Source: Dromiciops gliroides (Eukaryota; Chordata; Mammalia; Microbiotheria; Microbiotheriidae). Taken from it: a DNA stretch of 64,000 bases. This document shows, piece after piece, positions 21,111-32,264 of this stretch. The notes below the pieces were generated by a model, which did no database searches, had not been told where the DNA came from, and worked only from the letters and a program-made list of their open reading frames with translations. Within the stretch, counting starts at the first letter, position 1; the number at the start of each line of letters is the position of its first letter. A program made the translations under genes and the position numbers. The stretch spans positions 482,104,117 to 482,168,116 of the forward strand of contig NC_057864.1 in the NCBI RefSeq assembly GCF_019393635.1, in the 5' to 3' direction.

Positions 21111-21549
21111 GTTTTGCATTTAATAAGTGCTTAATAATGGAATAGAATGATAAAAAATAGAATTAGGGATAGAGATTCATAGAAATTCAAAGGAAGAGCT
21201 GAAATAATATGGATGGTACCTCAGCTGAATCCAAAGAAGCAGGAGTTGCAAATAAAATTTTTGAATAGATCAAAAGGAAACAGCATTAAGAAAGATAAGT
21301 AAAAAAATTATATTATGATTAAAGGTACCACCTATAACAAAATGATAGCAATATTAAATATATGTGTATCACCCTCATCACCCTTAAAAAAAACTAAATA
21401 AAATGAAAATATCCACATAGTAAGACACTAAATTAATTTGATAAATTTTTTAAGTTGTGGGTAGACTTCAATTTATTTTTTAATATCAATAAATACATTT
21501 TAAAATACATTTTGTTTTGACACAACAGATACTTTCCAACAAATACCTT

Positions 21550-21587
21550 GACAAAACTCTTCAGGACAAAAAGAGTTTTGTCCTGAA
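21550..21587 (+). repeat. Double palindrome
   Basis: GACAAAACTCTT and AAGAGTTTTGTC form a 12-bp stem with a 9-base loop. TTCAGGACAAAA and TTTTGTCCTGAA form an overlapping alternative 12-bp stem with loop AGAG. Both are perfect. Confidence 0.9.
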
Positions 21588-21829
21588 AAAAAAAAAAAAA
21601 GGTGCCTTGAAAAAAAAATTCCCTGAAGAAAACCAGTCAGATTAGAGATTTAGGATGGAAATGACAGACCTAACCTTTCACTTTGGCAGAAATAGCATTA
21701 ATGTAGACTACTGCGCTAGACTAGAGCTCTGTAGCCTCCCTATGTTTGATTTTATTTGCTTATTGCAGTGATTGTGTGCCTATTCTTCATCTCTGCTTTC
21801 TTTAATGTATCACTTCATATTAAGGCTTA

Positions 21830-22100
21830 GTTCTTTGAATTGCTCATACCCTTAATTCTTTACCGCACATATCATTTGTTCACATACTACAACTTGTTCA
21901 TCTATTCTCCAAGTACTAGGTACACATTTTGTTTCCAACTTTTATCACCAACAAAGCTGCCGTGAATATTGACGAACACATGCTTGTTTCTTTTTTTACT
22001 GTTGTCCATAACCTCCTTGGGGATGGTTAGAATCATAAGTAAGATCTCTGGGTCAAAGGGCATGAAAAATTTAGTAATTTTAGTATTTTTCTTTTTTTAA
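21830..22100 (-). mobile_element. L1-type LINE 3' region fragment
   Basis: GAATTGCTCATACCCTTAATTC, ATTCTCCAAGTACTAGGTACAC, CAACAAAGCTGCCGTGAATATT and GGGTCAAAGGGCATG resemble the antisense L1 3' UTR found in other marsupial sequence. It sits between ORF2-like remains on the other strand. Confidence 0.5.
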
Positions 22101-22837
22101 TTTTAAATTCAGTAATGTTCTTTCATAATTCCAAATTATTTTCTGGAACTTTTGAATCAAGGTGGACACTAAGTTTTTCTTTCCCATAATCTGAGTTTTT
22201 CTCAATTAGAACTTGACAAATACAATAGAAAGATAAGTAAGAAGGAAATTAGAGATTAACAAAATGTTAGAAAAACTGGGTATGACAGATCTATGAAGAA
22301 TTCTGAGTGAGAATTATAGCAAATGTGCCCATTTTGGGGACCATGGTATATATAAAAAATTTATTACATACTTGGGCTAAAAACTTATAAACAAATGAAG
22401 AAAGTCATAAATGCTAAATACCTTATTGACTGGCTATTTCAGATAGAGACCATAATGAAAAGTATATATAATAAAAATATGAAAAAAATATGAAAAAAGA
22501 TGGAAACAAAAAAATCTAAATAAAGAATTAAATAATGAATGGGTCAAACTCCAAATAAATCATAGAAAAAAATTTACAAACAAAGAGAGAATAATAAGAA
22601 AATATGCTAAAATATATGGAATATAGCTAAAGTAGTCTTTAGAGGAAAATGTATAACCCTAAATGTTTACATTAACCAAATGGAAACAAAAGAGGACTGA
22701 TGAATTAATTGAATGTGTAATTTTGTATCTATATAATATGTGATGCAAGCAACAGTTTACATTAAACAGTAAAAAAAAAACCCCAATATAATACTTTCTT
22801 GGTTTTGTTTTTGTTTTGTTGTTGTTTTGTTTTGTTT

Positions 22838-22978
22838 TTTGCAAGGCAATGAGGGGTTAAGTGACTTGCCCAGGGTCACACAGCTAGTAAGTGTCAAGTG
22901 CCTGAGGCCGAATTTGAACTCAGGTACTCCTGAATTCAGGGCTGGTGCTTTATTCACTGAACCACCTAGCTGCTCCCC
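22838..22978 (-). mobile_element. Young CORE-SINE nested in the decayed L1
   Basis: Antisense copy, subtype 2 tail, followed by CCCACAATACTTTCT, a repeat of the AATACTTTCT that lies before it. Confidence 0.95.
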
Positions 22979-23673
22979 ACAATACTTTCTATGAGAAAAA
23001 TGTGGTCCTGATTCTCAAAACTAGGAAGGAGAAAGCCAAGAAAGAGCACTTGAGACTAATATTAAACAGTATGAAAGATAAACAACAAACTAATAATTCC
23101 ATAACAATAACAAATGACATTAGAAAATAAAAGACAAGAATTAAAATTATAAAAATGAATAAAACAAAACAACTGTTTTTCTTTAAAAACCACCTGATTT
23201 GACAGGCTACTATGAAAATTCATTCTTTTAAAAAGGGAAAGCAAAAGCAAATTAACAAAATCAAAAATAGAAGCAATTTACAATAAATATAGAGGAAATA
23301 AAGAAAATGATCAGAAACTTCAATGTTGAATTATAAGGGAACAAAACTAAAAACATGAATGAAATGGGTGCATGTCCCAAAACAAATACAAAACCCCAAA
23401 TAGATAAGCTAAATTATCTAATTAAGTGAAGAAAACAAAAAGAATCTTCTGGGGGGTGAGGAGGAAGTTCCAGGTCTGGTTTGATTTATAAGTGACTTCT
23501 ATCAAACATGTGAAGAACAAATAATCATTTTTTTAAAAAAATATAAACTTTCTAAAAATAGTGAAAGAACCAAAAACTTTCTGTGAGAAAAATTGATTCT
23601 CAAACCTAGGAAGGACAAAGCTGGGACTAAAATCAATAATGTACATTAATGCCAAAATTGTAAATGAAATGCT

Positions 23674-23719
23674 GGTGAAAAGATTATAATGTATCAAAAA
23701 TTATTGTAATCTTTTCACC
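23674..23719 (+). repeat. 17-bp inverted repeat, 12-base loop
   Basis: GGTGAAAAGATTATAAT and ATTGTAATCTTTTCACC pair with one mismatch, inside an L1 ORF2 relic where the consensus codes for a different sequence. Confidence 0.9.
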
Positions 23720-23795
23720 AGACTTTTCCCCAGGCATGCAGGGATCATTCCACATTAGGAAAATATTTAGTACAATACATCAAATTAATATGGAA

Positions 23796-23992
23796 GAGGC
23801 ATCTTGGTGATGGATAAGGGCACTAGACTTTATGTTAGCAAGACCTTGGTTCAAATTCTGACCCAGACACTAGCCCTTGGACAAGTCACTTAACCTTAAC
23901 CTTTCTGTACCTTATCTTCTTCATTTATAAAATGAGAGGGTTGTATATGATTGTTTCTGAGGACCATCCAGCTCTAAATCCATGATCTTATG
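23796..23992 (+). mobile_element. Old full-length MIR-like SINE in the L1
   Basis: TTGGTTCAAATTCTGACCC B box, CCCTTGGACAAGTCACTTAACC core, TCTTCATTTATAAAATGAGAGG and CAGCTCTAAATCCATGATC tail. Confidence 0.7.
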
Positions 23993-24720
23993 ATAACAAA
24001 ATGACTAAAATAACATGACTATATCAACAGATACAAAAAAAGCCTTCAACAAAATATTGTGCTCATTTATGCTTGTAACCCCACTACCACCCAAGTCTAG
24101 GCCAGTTAACATATTTTAAAAATAATACTAAACTAAAAAGCATAGGAAATGACCCTTCCTTAATACATGATTAAAAGCATGCATTCAAAACTATAATACA
24201 GGATATGATTAAAAGCATTTCTTTAAAATCAGGATATAGCACTATTTGAATGGAGAAATATTAGAAGTTTTCCTAATACTCCAGTGAAGTGAAGTGTTCA
24301 TTGTTTTATGCCTAATTCCTAATTGACATAATGCTAGAAGTGTATTTGACATGATACTACAAGTGTAGCTAACAAAGTAAAATGAGAAAAACAAATTATG
24401 CAAATTAAACATTGGCAAATAGAGGGGCAAAATTATTTCAATTTGCCAAAAATATGATAATTTACTTAGAAAACCCTAGAGAATCAGTCAAAAAATTGAG
24501 ACAATTAGTATGGATATAAATAATATAATACAGGATACAACATAAAGCCACATAAATCATGAAAATTTGCCCTATTATTAACAAAAACCAGAAAGAGAGG
24601 AAAAAAGGAAATACAATTTAAACATAAAACAAATTAAATATCTGGGCAGTAACACGGCAAGACACGCATAGGACTGATACAGATAAAAACCACAGATTTG
24701 ACTGCAATAAAGGAATTTAA

Positions 24721-25979
24721 TTAATCAAACATTTATCTGTGAGTACTGTGGCCAAGGTATTGGGCTAAAATCAGATAAAATGACAAAAATGCTTTCCCTC
24801 TAAGTCTTGCTTATTTAGTTGATTACACTAACTTTTCTCTCTCTTTTTGTTTAATGGGAAGACAATTGGGAGAAAGTTTGTTTATTGGGAAATGACATAT
24901 CAATTAAAATCTATTTTTAATCTCCCATTTTGAAAATCTGTCATTCTTTTAAAATTGGTTGTATAATTGCATATGGTAGGTTGTGATCCTTCTTTTTTAA
25001 TGTCTTCTTTATTGTGACTTCATTTTGTTCATTTTTTATATAGGTAAGTATTTTTTCAAAGAAATATGGATAGACTTATATGACATCATGTAGTGGGGAA
25101 AAGAACAGATCCTTAAAAATATATACAATTACTAAAATTACGTAAATGGAGAGAACTTTAAATGACAACAAAAGTCAAACCAAAAACTTTGGATAAAAGT
25201 GGCTTTGACTTAGAAAGTGTACCCCTCCACTCCCCACCACTAGTCCAGGCTTACAGCATGAAAAATTATTTAAGATTCTCCATGCACTCTCAGTTGAAAT
25301 TACTAAAGTCATTTTACTTAACTATTTTCAGTTGTTTTATATGGTGGGAGGTTTCATTGGAAATCTGTGTGGGGGTGGGTAAAACATACAGTGTACTGAA
25401 ACAAAATTTATCAATCATTTTTTTTAAAAGATAGGTACACAAATATTTACATTTCAAGGCAGAATTCACTGAACAACCCACCCAAAAAGGTTTTTTTTCC
25501 TCTACTAAACCAATAAAAATATGTGAATCCAGCTTATCAAAGGTGGGGGAGTATGGAACCTTGTATACATTCTCAGACATGGTTAGTTTTGCCGATCAGG
25601 CCCCCCCCTTTTTCTTTTTGTTCATCGATATAAAGGATGATTCAATGAGTAGTGCTTGGCACCAGCATTTAGCACATAGTAGGTGCTTAATAAATGGATA
25701 TGGATATGGATATATGAATAATAGACATGGAAATGAAAGTGCTGCAAAACCAAAATCTATCACTATAATTATTTTTAAAATCTTAAAGCACTAAAGTAAA
25801 ATAAGGATTTCTAATTTTGCCCGTCAATCCCCATTTTCACAGGAATCAGAGTTTCATATTTCAAAAAATTCATGTTTTACTAAATAAAATTGCTCTCATT
25901 CAGTTCACCTAAAATTTAGCTGATGATTTCCTGTAGGATTTTGCTCAGGCTTCCTTCTTAGCATCCAACAGCAGGCATG
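24721..25979. other. AT-rich gene-free stretch
   Basis: No gene that I can support. A short TAGTAGGTGCTTAATAAATG LINE end lies at 25.68 kb, followed by a run of GGATAT triplicates. Confidence 0.5.
25040..25160 (+). mobile_element. Possible HAL1/L1 tail fragment
   Basis: GAAATATGGATAGACTTATATGACATC and ATATACAATTACTAAAATTACG look like the 'one attack' segment near LINE 3' ends (compare GACTTACATGAACTG at 19.26 kb). Very weak. Confidence 0.3.
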
Positions 25980-26580
25980 CTCAGAGTCCCTTCACCTTGG
26001 CATGGGGGCTTAGGATGGCGATGCTTAACACTGATCACACCCAGGTATCCAGGAAAAAAAAAATCCAAATTTGAATTCCAGAAATGCCTCTCAAGTGACA
26101 AGTTCCAACACACGGCTTCACAAGCTTTGAGAGGACCATTGGCAATTTCTGGCCATTCTGCTTCAGAGTTTCTCTAAGAGATTTTGATCACTTTTAAAAA
26201 TGATTCCCATGTAGCTCCATTGACTTCATCCAAGTAGTTTCCAAAATGTTCATCTTTTACCACTTCCCTTATTTGAGGACCCACAAACGTCCTCTCTTTG
26301 ACATGAGTTTTGCTGATTCTTGGAAAATTGTTCTTCAGTGGAAGGAAACCTGCATGATTTTGATCCATTGCCTTGACAAAAACAATAACCAGGAAATCCC
26401 CATGAGATATCTGAGCCATCCCTTTGGTCCATCTAGAACCACACTCTGGCATTGGTATGATGAGGACAAAGGATGGGGGGGACCAAGTTTAATATGCAAA
26501 AGTGGCAAGAAAACTGTTTCAAGATCAGTCATAGGTTGTCTTACTAAGTTTTCTTCCCTAGAATTTTTTTTTCCTGAGGA
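25980..26580 (-). mobile_element. Relic of an unidentified multi-copy element (FVGPQIRE domain)
   Basis: Minus-strand translations show a block ending LHIKLG (near 26.50 kb), then PLKNNFPRIS and FVGPQIREVVKDEHF (26.26-26.35 kb), and then a weaker SLERHFWNSNLDFFF-like block (about 26.05-26.09 kb). I recognise this order from predicted multi-copy proteins of arthropods, cnidarians and some vertebrates (LPPLHIKLG ... FVGPQIRELMKD ... HFLHSHLDFFP), whose element class I do not know. The copy is broken and probably old. There are no terminal repeats that I can see. Confidence 0.45.
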
Positions 26581-26684
26581 CACTGGTTTTTAAGGTATTC
26601 TTTTTTTTGGGGGGGGGGGAGGTAGGATTTCTCTAGTGTTCCATTTACAAATAAAGAAACCATATTTGACATATATGATCAATG

Positions 26685-26880
26685 AATCAACAAACATTTA
26701 TTAAAGATGAATGAATGAGTGCTCTATGCCAGACACTGTGCTAAGTGTTGGTAATATTAAGAAAAAGTTAAAAACAAATAAACAAACCAAACGATCCTTA
26801 CCCTAAAAGAAACTTTTATTCTAATGGAGAATACAAGAGAGACACAAATCAGTAAAAAAAAAAAAAGATAATTAGAGGAA
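26685..26880 (+). mobile_element. Old LINE fragment (TTTATTAA block)
   Basis: AATCAACAAACATTTATTAAAGATG, CAGACACTGTGCTAAG and TCTAATGGAGAATACAAGAG, in the order seen also at 31.36 and 55.27 kb. Confidence 0.55.
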
Positions 26881-27448
26881 AAGAAAATAAGCAATTTGGG
26901 GGGACAGAATCCTGCAGGACTCTGCTTCTCAAAAGAAGTCCCATGTTTTGAAAATATTTTGGTAAAAGGATATTCCATCCTTTTACTAATAACTGATAGT
27001 GCTTTGAGATTGCCAGCTCTGTACATAAATTTTCTCATTTAATCCTCACAATGACCTTGTGAGATAGATGTTATTATTATTGTTACTGTGTTATTATCTA
27101 TCCCTTTTAATAGCAGTGATAAGGGTAACCCCCTAAGCTGCTGGTCTGAAGCATATCTCATTTAGACATACCCACTGTATGACATATGCTCTAGACTCTT
27201 GCTAAAGGATATATATAACACATGCTCCTGGTTAGTCCTTTGGTCCCTGTGACAAAGGAATTGTGTCAAAGATGACTGAATATTCCCCCTGGACAGTTTG
27301 ATTTGTAACTTGAGATGCTAGAACCTGAAGGGGGAACTTCCAGGCAGCCCCAAATCTCCCTGTTAGGAGAGTCCCACACACTCTGGGAGCTCATTTGGGA
27401 CTAGACTTTTTGTCCGATATGGGACATTTTATTCTTTTCTCTTTTTTT
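26881..27448. other. Gene-free stretch
   Basis: No gene. The region 27.00-27.11 kb has old-MIR-like text (TTTAATCCTCACAATGACC). The remainder is unassigned. Confidence 0.45.
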
Positions 27449-27481
27449 TTTGGGGGGGGGAGGAGGCAATCAGGGTTAAGT
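27449..27481 (-). mobile_element. CORE-SINE tail fragment
   Basis: GGAGGCAATCAGGGTTAAGTG and preceding G and T runs; the rest of the SINE is missing. Confidence 0.6.
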
Positions 27482-27582
27482 GGGACATTTTTTCCTACCC
27501 ACTTCCCCATATTTGAGAGTTGTTTATTTTATTTTTGTTCCTTTCTAATTATTTTGGGTTGGAATAAACTCTTCTTTCTTTC

Positions 27583-27729
27583 TTTTTTTTTTTAGTGAGG
27601 CAATTGGGGTTAAGTGACTTGCCCAGGGTCACACAGCTAGTAAGTGTTAAGTGTCTGAGGTCAGATTTGAACTCAGGTACTCCTGACTCCAGGGCCCATG
27701 CTCTATCCACTGAGCCATCTATCTGCCCT
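27583..27729 (-). mobile_element. Young CORE-SINE
   Basis: Antisense copy with subtype 1 tail, flanked by GGAATAAACTCTT on both sides (27,560 and 27,730). Confidence 0.95.
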
Positions 27730-28304
27730 GGAATAAACTCTTTATACAACCAAGGTAGCTAGTACCTTGAGGTTTTCTGAAATTTTGCTTGCTTGTGTGG
27801 TGTTTTTTTTTCTCATTTAATTCTTACATAACTTTGTATTTGGGGATGACTGTGTTCTCCATGCCCACCAGCTATGGTGGGTCTAGGCCCCTTGCAAAAG
27901 ACTTAATTTGGGGATTATCTAAGAACGTGCTCAGCACTTACTGGGACCATGTATGGCACTCAGGAGGTTGAGAACTATACCGTGAGGACTGGGTTGAGAT
28001 GCTTTAATGAAAGGCACTGTAGGACACACTTGAAAGGATAATGTTTGGGCTTTCCCAGATCATCGGAAACTATCCAGAACATGAACAAATGTGCCACAAG
28101 TATCCTAGTTGCTTTGCTGGGAATGGCAAATATTTAACTGTAAGAGGAGGGTAGCAAGAGTGTATTGCAGCACTTCCCCTGGAGCTGGACACAATCTCCG
28201 ACCCCCATATTGTGAGGGTTCTCAATCTGCCACCTGTGAACTTATTTTTTTAATATTTTGATGATGAAATTCTAATATATTTGATCTCCTTGATAATACT
28301 ACGA
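27730..28304. other. Gene-free stretch
   Basis: Nothing that I recognise. Confidence 0.4.
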
Positions 28305-28454
28305 TTTTTTTTTTTTTAAGTGAGGCAATTGGGGTTAAGTGACTTGCCCAGGGTCACACAACTAGTAAGTGTTAAGTGTCTGAGGCCGGATTTGAACTCA
28401 GGTACTCCTGACTCCAGGGCCGGTACTCTATCCACTGTGCCACCTAGCTGCCCC
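28305..28454 (-). mobile_element. Young CORE-SINE
   Basis: Antisense copy with subtype 1 tail; ACTACGATTT on one side and ACTATGATTT on the other. Confidence 0.95.
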
Positions 28455-28560
28455 ACTATGATTTATTTTATGCATTTAAAACCAGTATTCTGAAAATGGG
28501 TCCATAGACTTCACCAGGCTGCCAGAGGGGACCAACACACAAAAAAGGAGAAGAATCTTT
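28455..28560 (-). mobile_element. hAT-like element fragment
   Basis: TTTTATGCATTTAAAACCAGTATTCTGAAAATGGGTCCATAG is antisense to the hAT-like element at 12.71 kb, and its end GAGAAGAATC is partly degraded. Confidence 0.5.
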
Positions 28561-28599
28561 ACCTTCCTGTGAGGACACATATTTTAGGAACCCAGAAAT

Positions 28600-28748
28600 T
28601 TGGGGGGGGGGGCGGGCAGGCAATGAGGGTTAAGTGATTTGCCCAGGGTCACACAGCTAGTAAGTGTCAAGTGTCTAAAGCTAGATTTGAACTTAGGTCC
28701 TCCTGAATCCAGGGCCGATGCCTTATCCACTGCACCACCTAGCTGTCC
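28600..28748 (-). mobile_element. Young CORE-SINE
   Basis: Antisense copy with subtype 2 tail after a G run, ending CACCTAGCTGTCCC. Confidence 0.95.
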
Positions 28749-28925
28749 CTAACCTACTAACTTCTAATCAGTTCCTTGTTTCTCATGACTGGGGCAACAT
28801 CAAAAACACTAGGCCACTGAACCAGCTTTCAGTAGGGCTACAAGAACCCTTGAAAGTTTCCATTCTTTCCCTTTTTCTAAATGTTCCACTTTGGAATTTG
28901 GCCAGATCTTCCTTGGGCTTGGAGT

Positions 28926-28968
28926 GGAGGAGAGGAGAGGAGGGGAGGGGAGGGGAGGGGAGGGGAGC
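28926..28968 (+). repeat. (GGGGA)n purine tract
   Basis: Six GGGGA units after AGGAGAGGAG. The G4 runs could fold as a quadruplex. Confidence 0.9.
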
Positions 28969-29394
28969 AAATTTTTAAAAACCAAAACCAAACCAAAAAC
29001 CAAACCAAAACAAAACACAAGCTCCCCCCTCCCCCCTGGCCAAACAATTCTCTCAATACAGATCTACACAGCCCAAGAAAACCAATTCCCATGTTAGCTA
29101 TGTCTGAAAATCCATGCCTCTTTCTGCATGCTAAGTTCACCACCTCTCTCTGACCGGAGGTGAGTGGCACAGTTCCATTCTTTTGGACTCTTGGTTTATA
29201 TCACTGCATTGATCAGAGTTCTAAAGTCTTTCCAAGGTGTCTTTCTCTATAATGTTATCACTGGATAATTTGTTTTCCTAACCCCGATAACAAAAATGGC
29301 TCATAATATGACAGCATTGACATGGAGTTTTAAGTTTTGCCCAGGGCTTTACGTAGCTTATCTCATTTGATCTCAGCATCAGGTCATAAATGCC
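28969..29394. other. Gene-free stretch
   Basis: An AAACCAAAACC low-complexity stretch first, then unassigned text with no gene. Confidence 0.4.
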
Positions 29395-29510
29395 TTCCCA
29401 GTTGCCTCTGAAACTGTCCGTTTCATCATTTCCTATGGTACAAGAATATTCCATTATATTCCAATATAATTCCATTATATTCATATAATTTGTTCGGCCA
29501 TTCTCAATAG
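29395..29510 (-). mobile_element. Short L1 3' region fragment
   Basis: GGTACAAGAATATTCCATTATATTCC and TTGTTCGGCCATTCTC match the same antisense block as 59,280-59,330. Confidence 0.5.
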
Positions 29511-29519
29511 AGGGATTTT

Positions 29520-30060
29520 ATAACATTTCTCGTATATGCTCCCTTAGTCTCCTCTGACATCACCACCCCACCTCACCCCCTGTACAGACCCTCATCAACT
29601 CATGCTGCACTATTGTAATAGTCTGCAGGTTGGTCTCCCCACTCTAGGTCATTCTCCATTGGGCAGTCAAGTTGATTTTTCTAAAGGACATATCTGACCA
29701 TGCCAGCTTTATCACCACCACCCCTCATTCCAGAAACTGAGGTGGCTCCCTATGGCCTCCAGGATCAAATAAATCTGGCCCCTCCCTCTCTTTGCAGTCT
29801 TCTACCTAACTTCCTTCCGCATGGTTTGGGTTCCAGTGACATGGATGTTCCTTCATCCCTCAGGCATTTTTGATGCCTGGAAGTCTCTTCCTCCAGATCT
29901 TCATTTCCTGGTTTTCCTGTTGTCATTCAAACTAAAGTTCTGGCTTCCTTCCCTGTACTCTTTAACCTCAATGTCTTCCCTTTGAGATGATCTCCAGTAG
30001 ATCCTAAATGTGTCTTGCTTTGACATAGTGGTCTTCCATTTTGTGATTTGCCAAACTCTT
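29520..30060 (+). mobile_element. L2 LINE 3' region
   Basis: TAATAGTCTGCAGGTTGGTC, CAAGTTGATTTTTCTAAAGG, GTGGCTCCCTATGGCCTCC and CTGGAAGTCTCTTCCTCCAG in L2 order. Confidence 0.8.
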
Positions 30061-30076
30061 ATGTTTATAATCTAAC

Positions 30077-30461
30077 TGTTATGACTAAAAATCTAATGTG
30101 TGGTCACCTTAAATTAGAAGCTTATAGCACCAGTCTTTGGGCATTAAGCAGTTATTAAAGTATATTAGAAGTTAGCAAAAGAGAGAGGAAGAACATGTGG
30201 AGTTCAGAAGGAAAAAGCCTAGCTACCCTGGCCCTGCAGCTGCCCCCGAGACCTCCAACTGAAAGAAGAGACAGATCCCCCGTTCTCCTAGAGCAGAAGT
30301 TCCCGGCGGGATGCAAGAGGGGCGGTTCCCATACACAGCCCCAAGCTAACTGGCTGGTAGCACTGATTGACATGACTTACAGGCAGTTCTATGAATAGAT
30401 GTAACTTCCAGATGTTAGTCACATGCTTTCTCCTCAGGGGGGCGTTGTCCTGGTTCTTACA
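30077..30461 (-). repeat. Older solo LTR related to the 4-8 kb ERV
   Basis: The order of short blocks matches the LTRs above: AAAAATCTAATG, TAAATTAGAAGCTT, GCAGTTATTAAAG, CCAAGCTAACTGGCTGGTAGC, ACTTCC and GGTTCTTACA. It is much more diverged and has no second LTR or internal part nearby. A solo LTR left by recombination is the simplest reading. Confidence 0.6.
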
Positions 30462-30519
30462 ATGTCTTTCTCAGCAGGGGGGGTGGCACCCTGATTCTCA
30501 CTTCATGGTTCAAAGAAAT

Positions 30520-30625
30520 TGGGTCATTAGTCCTGGGACACAGCTAATAAGTGTTACAGGCAGATTTTGAACCCAGGTCTTCCTGATCCCCAGTCTGTAC
30601 AAATTTCATTTTACCACGTTGTCTC
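30520..30625 (-). mobile_element. Old MIR-like SINE fragment
   Basis: ACACAGCTAATAAGTGTTAC, GATTTTGAACCCAGGTCTTCC, ACCACGTTGTC in antisense. Confidence 0.5.
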
Positions 30626-30649
30626 CCAACCACAGCTCACTCAGCCATT

Positions 30650-30770
30650 GTCCGATCAGAGCGTTTAGGCTGTTTTCAGTTTTGTTTTTATTAGCTCCAA
30701 ATAAATACCTTTGTGCAAATCCTTGGGATTTATTCCCCCAAATGAAAGAAAAACCTTAAAAGGCTAGAGC
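30650..30770 (-). mobile_element. Short L1 3' region fragment
   Basis: TAGGCTGTTTTCAGTTTTG, then AGCTCCAAATAAATACCTTTGTGCAAATCCTTG, a marsupial L1 3' UTR block in antisense. Confidence 0.45.
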
Positions 30771-31354
30771 AGTTTTGGTGAGCAGATGGAGCCATGGGCT
30801 CGGTTTGCAGTTACTGCAGCTTACAAGAAGTGTGGACCAGAAGGAAGAGCTTGGAGTTAGAAGACCTGAGTTCCAGGGCTGCCTCTGACCCTTCCGAGCT
30901 AAGGGATGGAATCTTAAGGGAAGTCTTGTTTTCTTGTTTTTGGTCTATCAAGCTATGGAAACCAACCAAGGAAATCCCTTTTCTAATTTTCTTAGTGATG
31001 ATCAGTCCAAGGCTCTTCCGGCAAAGGCCAACTGAGTGTTATCTCAATGGCACACCGAACCAACTTGGTCTCCTAATTTTTAGTAACTATAGAAAGAACT
31101 CTTATTGGCTGAAGAACTACTTTTTAAAATAATGTGATTTCAACTTCTTAAATTTAATATTGCATTGAAAATGAGCAAGACAGTACAAATGGACTCCAGT
31201 TTAAATGTTTTGGACCTTGGACTAGTAGGAGATCACTTTGTGCCATATGAGCAATCTTTTTTTTTTTAGCTCTCTGGAACTTTTTTGTAGGCTTTATTTT
31301 TTTAATGTGAGCATCTTAATTCTTTTTTGAGAAAAATGTATATTTGTTGTAATC
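30771..31354. other. Gene-free stretch
   Basis: The head region (30,830-30,910, GACCAGAAGGAAGAGC then TTAGAAGACCTGAGTTCCAGGG) is a degraded SINE; the open frame from 30,794 crosses it and is not a gene. The rest is unassigned. Confidence 0.5.
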
Positions 31355-31590
31355 TGTCAGTTAACAAACATTTATTGAGCACCTAAAGTATGCCAGGCAC
31401 TGTGCTAAATTCTAGGGATTAAAAAAAGAGGTCAAATACCTGACCTCAAAGAGCGCAGAATCCAATGGGGGAGGTAACATGCAAACAACTGGGTACAAAC
31501 AAGATATATACAAGATAAAATGGGGATAACCTCAAAGGGAAGGTGCTAGCATTAAGGGAGGCCGAAGAAGGCTTCTTGTACTTCCAGTAC
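31355..31590 (+). mobile_element. Old LINE fragment
   Basis: ACAAACATTTATTGAGCACC, CAGGCACTGTGCTAAATTC, GAGCGCAGAATCCAATGGGGGAG and AGGTGCTAGCATTAAGGG. Confidence 0.6.
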
Positions 31591-31624
31591 TTACCCTGAA
31601 GGGACATTATGAAGAAAACACATG

Positions 31625-32190
31625 GAACATGGTGTCATGGGTAATATTCTGGCCTGGAAATCAGAAACATCTGGGTTCAAATTCTGCCTTTCACATTGAC
31701 TTGCTTTGTTTCCAGGGCAAATCATTTGAACTCTCAGCTCATCAGTCTCCTCATCTGTCAAATGGGAATAATACCAACTATATAGTATCTACCTCAAAGG
31801 AGGTAGAGGTTCAAATGTAAAGGAGGCCATGTGCTACAGAGAAGAGTATTGTCGCTAGAATCAGAGGACTTGGATTCAAATCCTGCCTCTGATACTGGGC
31901 AAATCATTTAACATGTTGGACCTCAGTTTCCTCACCTATAAAATGAGAAGTTTGAGCTACTCAGACCCTTGAGTGCTAAACAGATGTCAGTAATTGAACT
32001 GTGATCTTCATTACAAATAATAATGCCTAGTGCTGTTATTGTTCCCATTTTCACAGTAGAGGAAACCGAGGCTGAGAGATTTAATGAGTTGTCCGGAGGT
32101 CAGACAGCTAGTATCTAAGGATATATTCCAGCACAGATCATCTTAACCTCAAGCTCCAAAATGCCATTCACTGTGCCATCTAGCTGCCTG
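31625..32190. mobile_element. Cluster of three old MIR-like SINEs
   Basis: Plus-strand copies at 31,625-31,815 and 31,827-31,985 (GGGTTCAAATTCTGCC, TTGGATTCAAATCCTGCC, each with CCTCATCTGTCAAATGG-like text), then a minus-strand copy at 32,005-32,190 (GAGGAAACCGAGGCTGAGAG to GCCATCTAGCTGCC). Confidence 0.65.
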
Positions 32191-32264
32191 TTTCTCTGGG
32201 TATGGATTTGCCCTAATCCGGGAGAGGGAGGCAATGTGATGTAGCTCAGGGACCACTGAAATGC

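Larger units (their letters stand above)
20640..24720 (+). mobile_element. Decayed L1 with ORF2 remains, with nested insertions
   Basis: The start resembles the opening of L1 ORF2 (PIITLNINGLNLTIKWNQI at about 20.69-20.75 kb). At about 22.62 kb is the block VVFRGKCITLNVYI, which matches the linker between endonuclease and RT (human AVCRGKFIALNAY). Further on come reverse-transcriptase remains at 23.6-24.1 kb and a block at 24.42-24.49 kb like the ...ENPRES segment after the FADD motif. L2, MIR-like and SINE pieces interrupt it (20.78-21.1, 22.84-22.98, 23.80-23.99 kb), and part of 21.8-22.1 kb is of separate origin. No open frame survives. Some of the intervening sequence may belong to other L1 copies. 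Confidence 0.6.
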
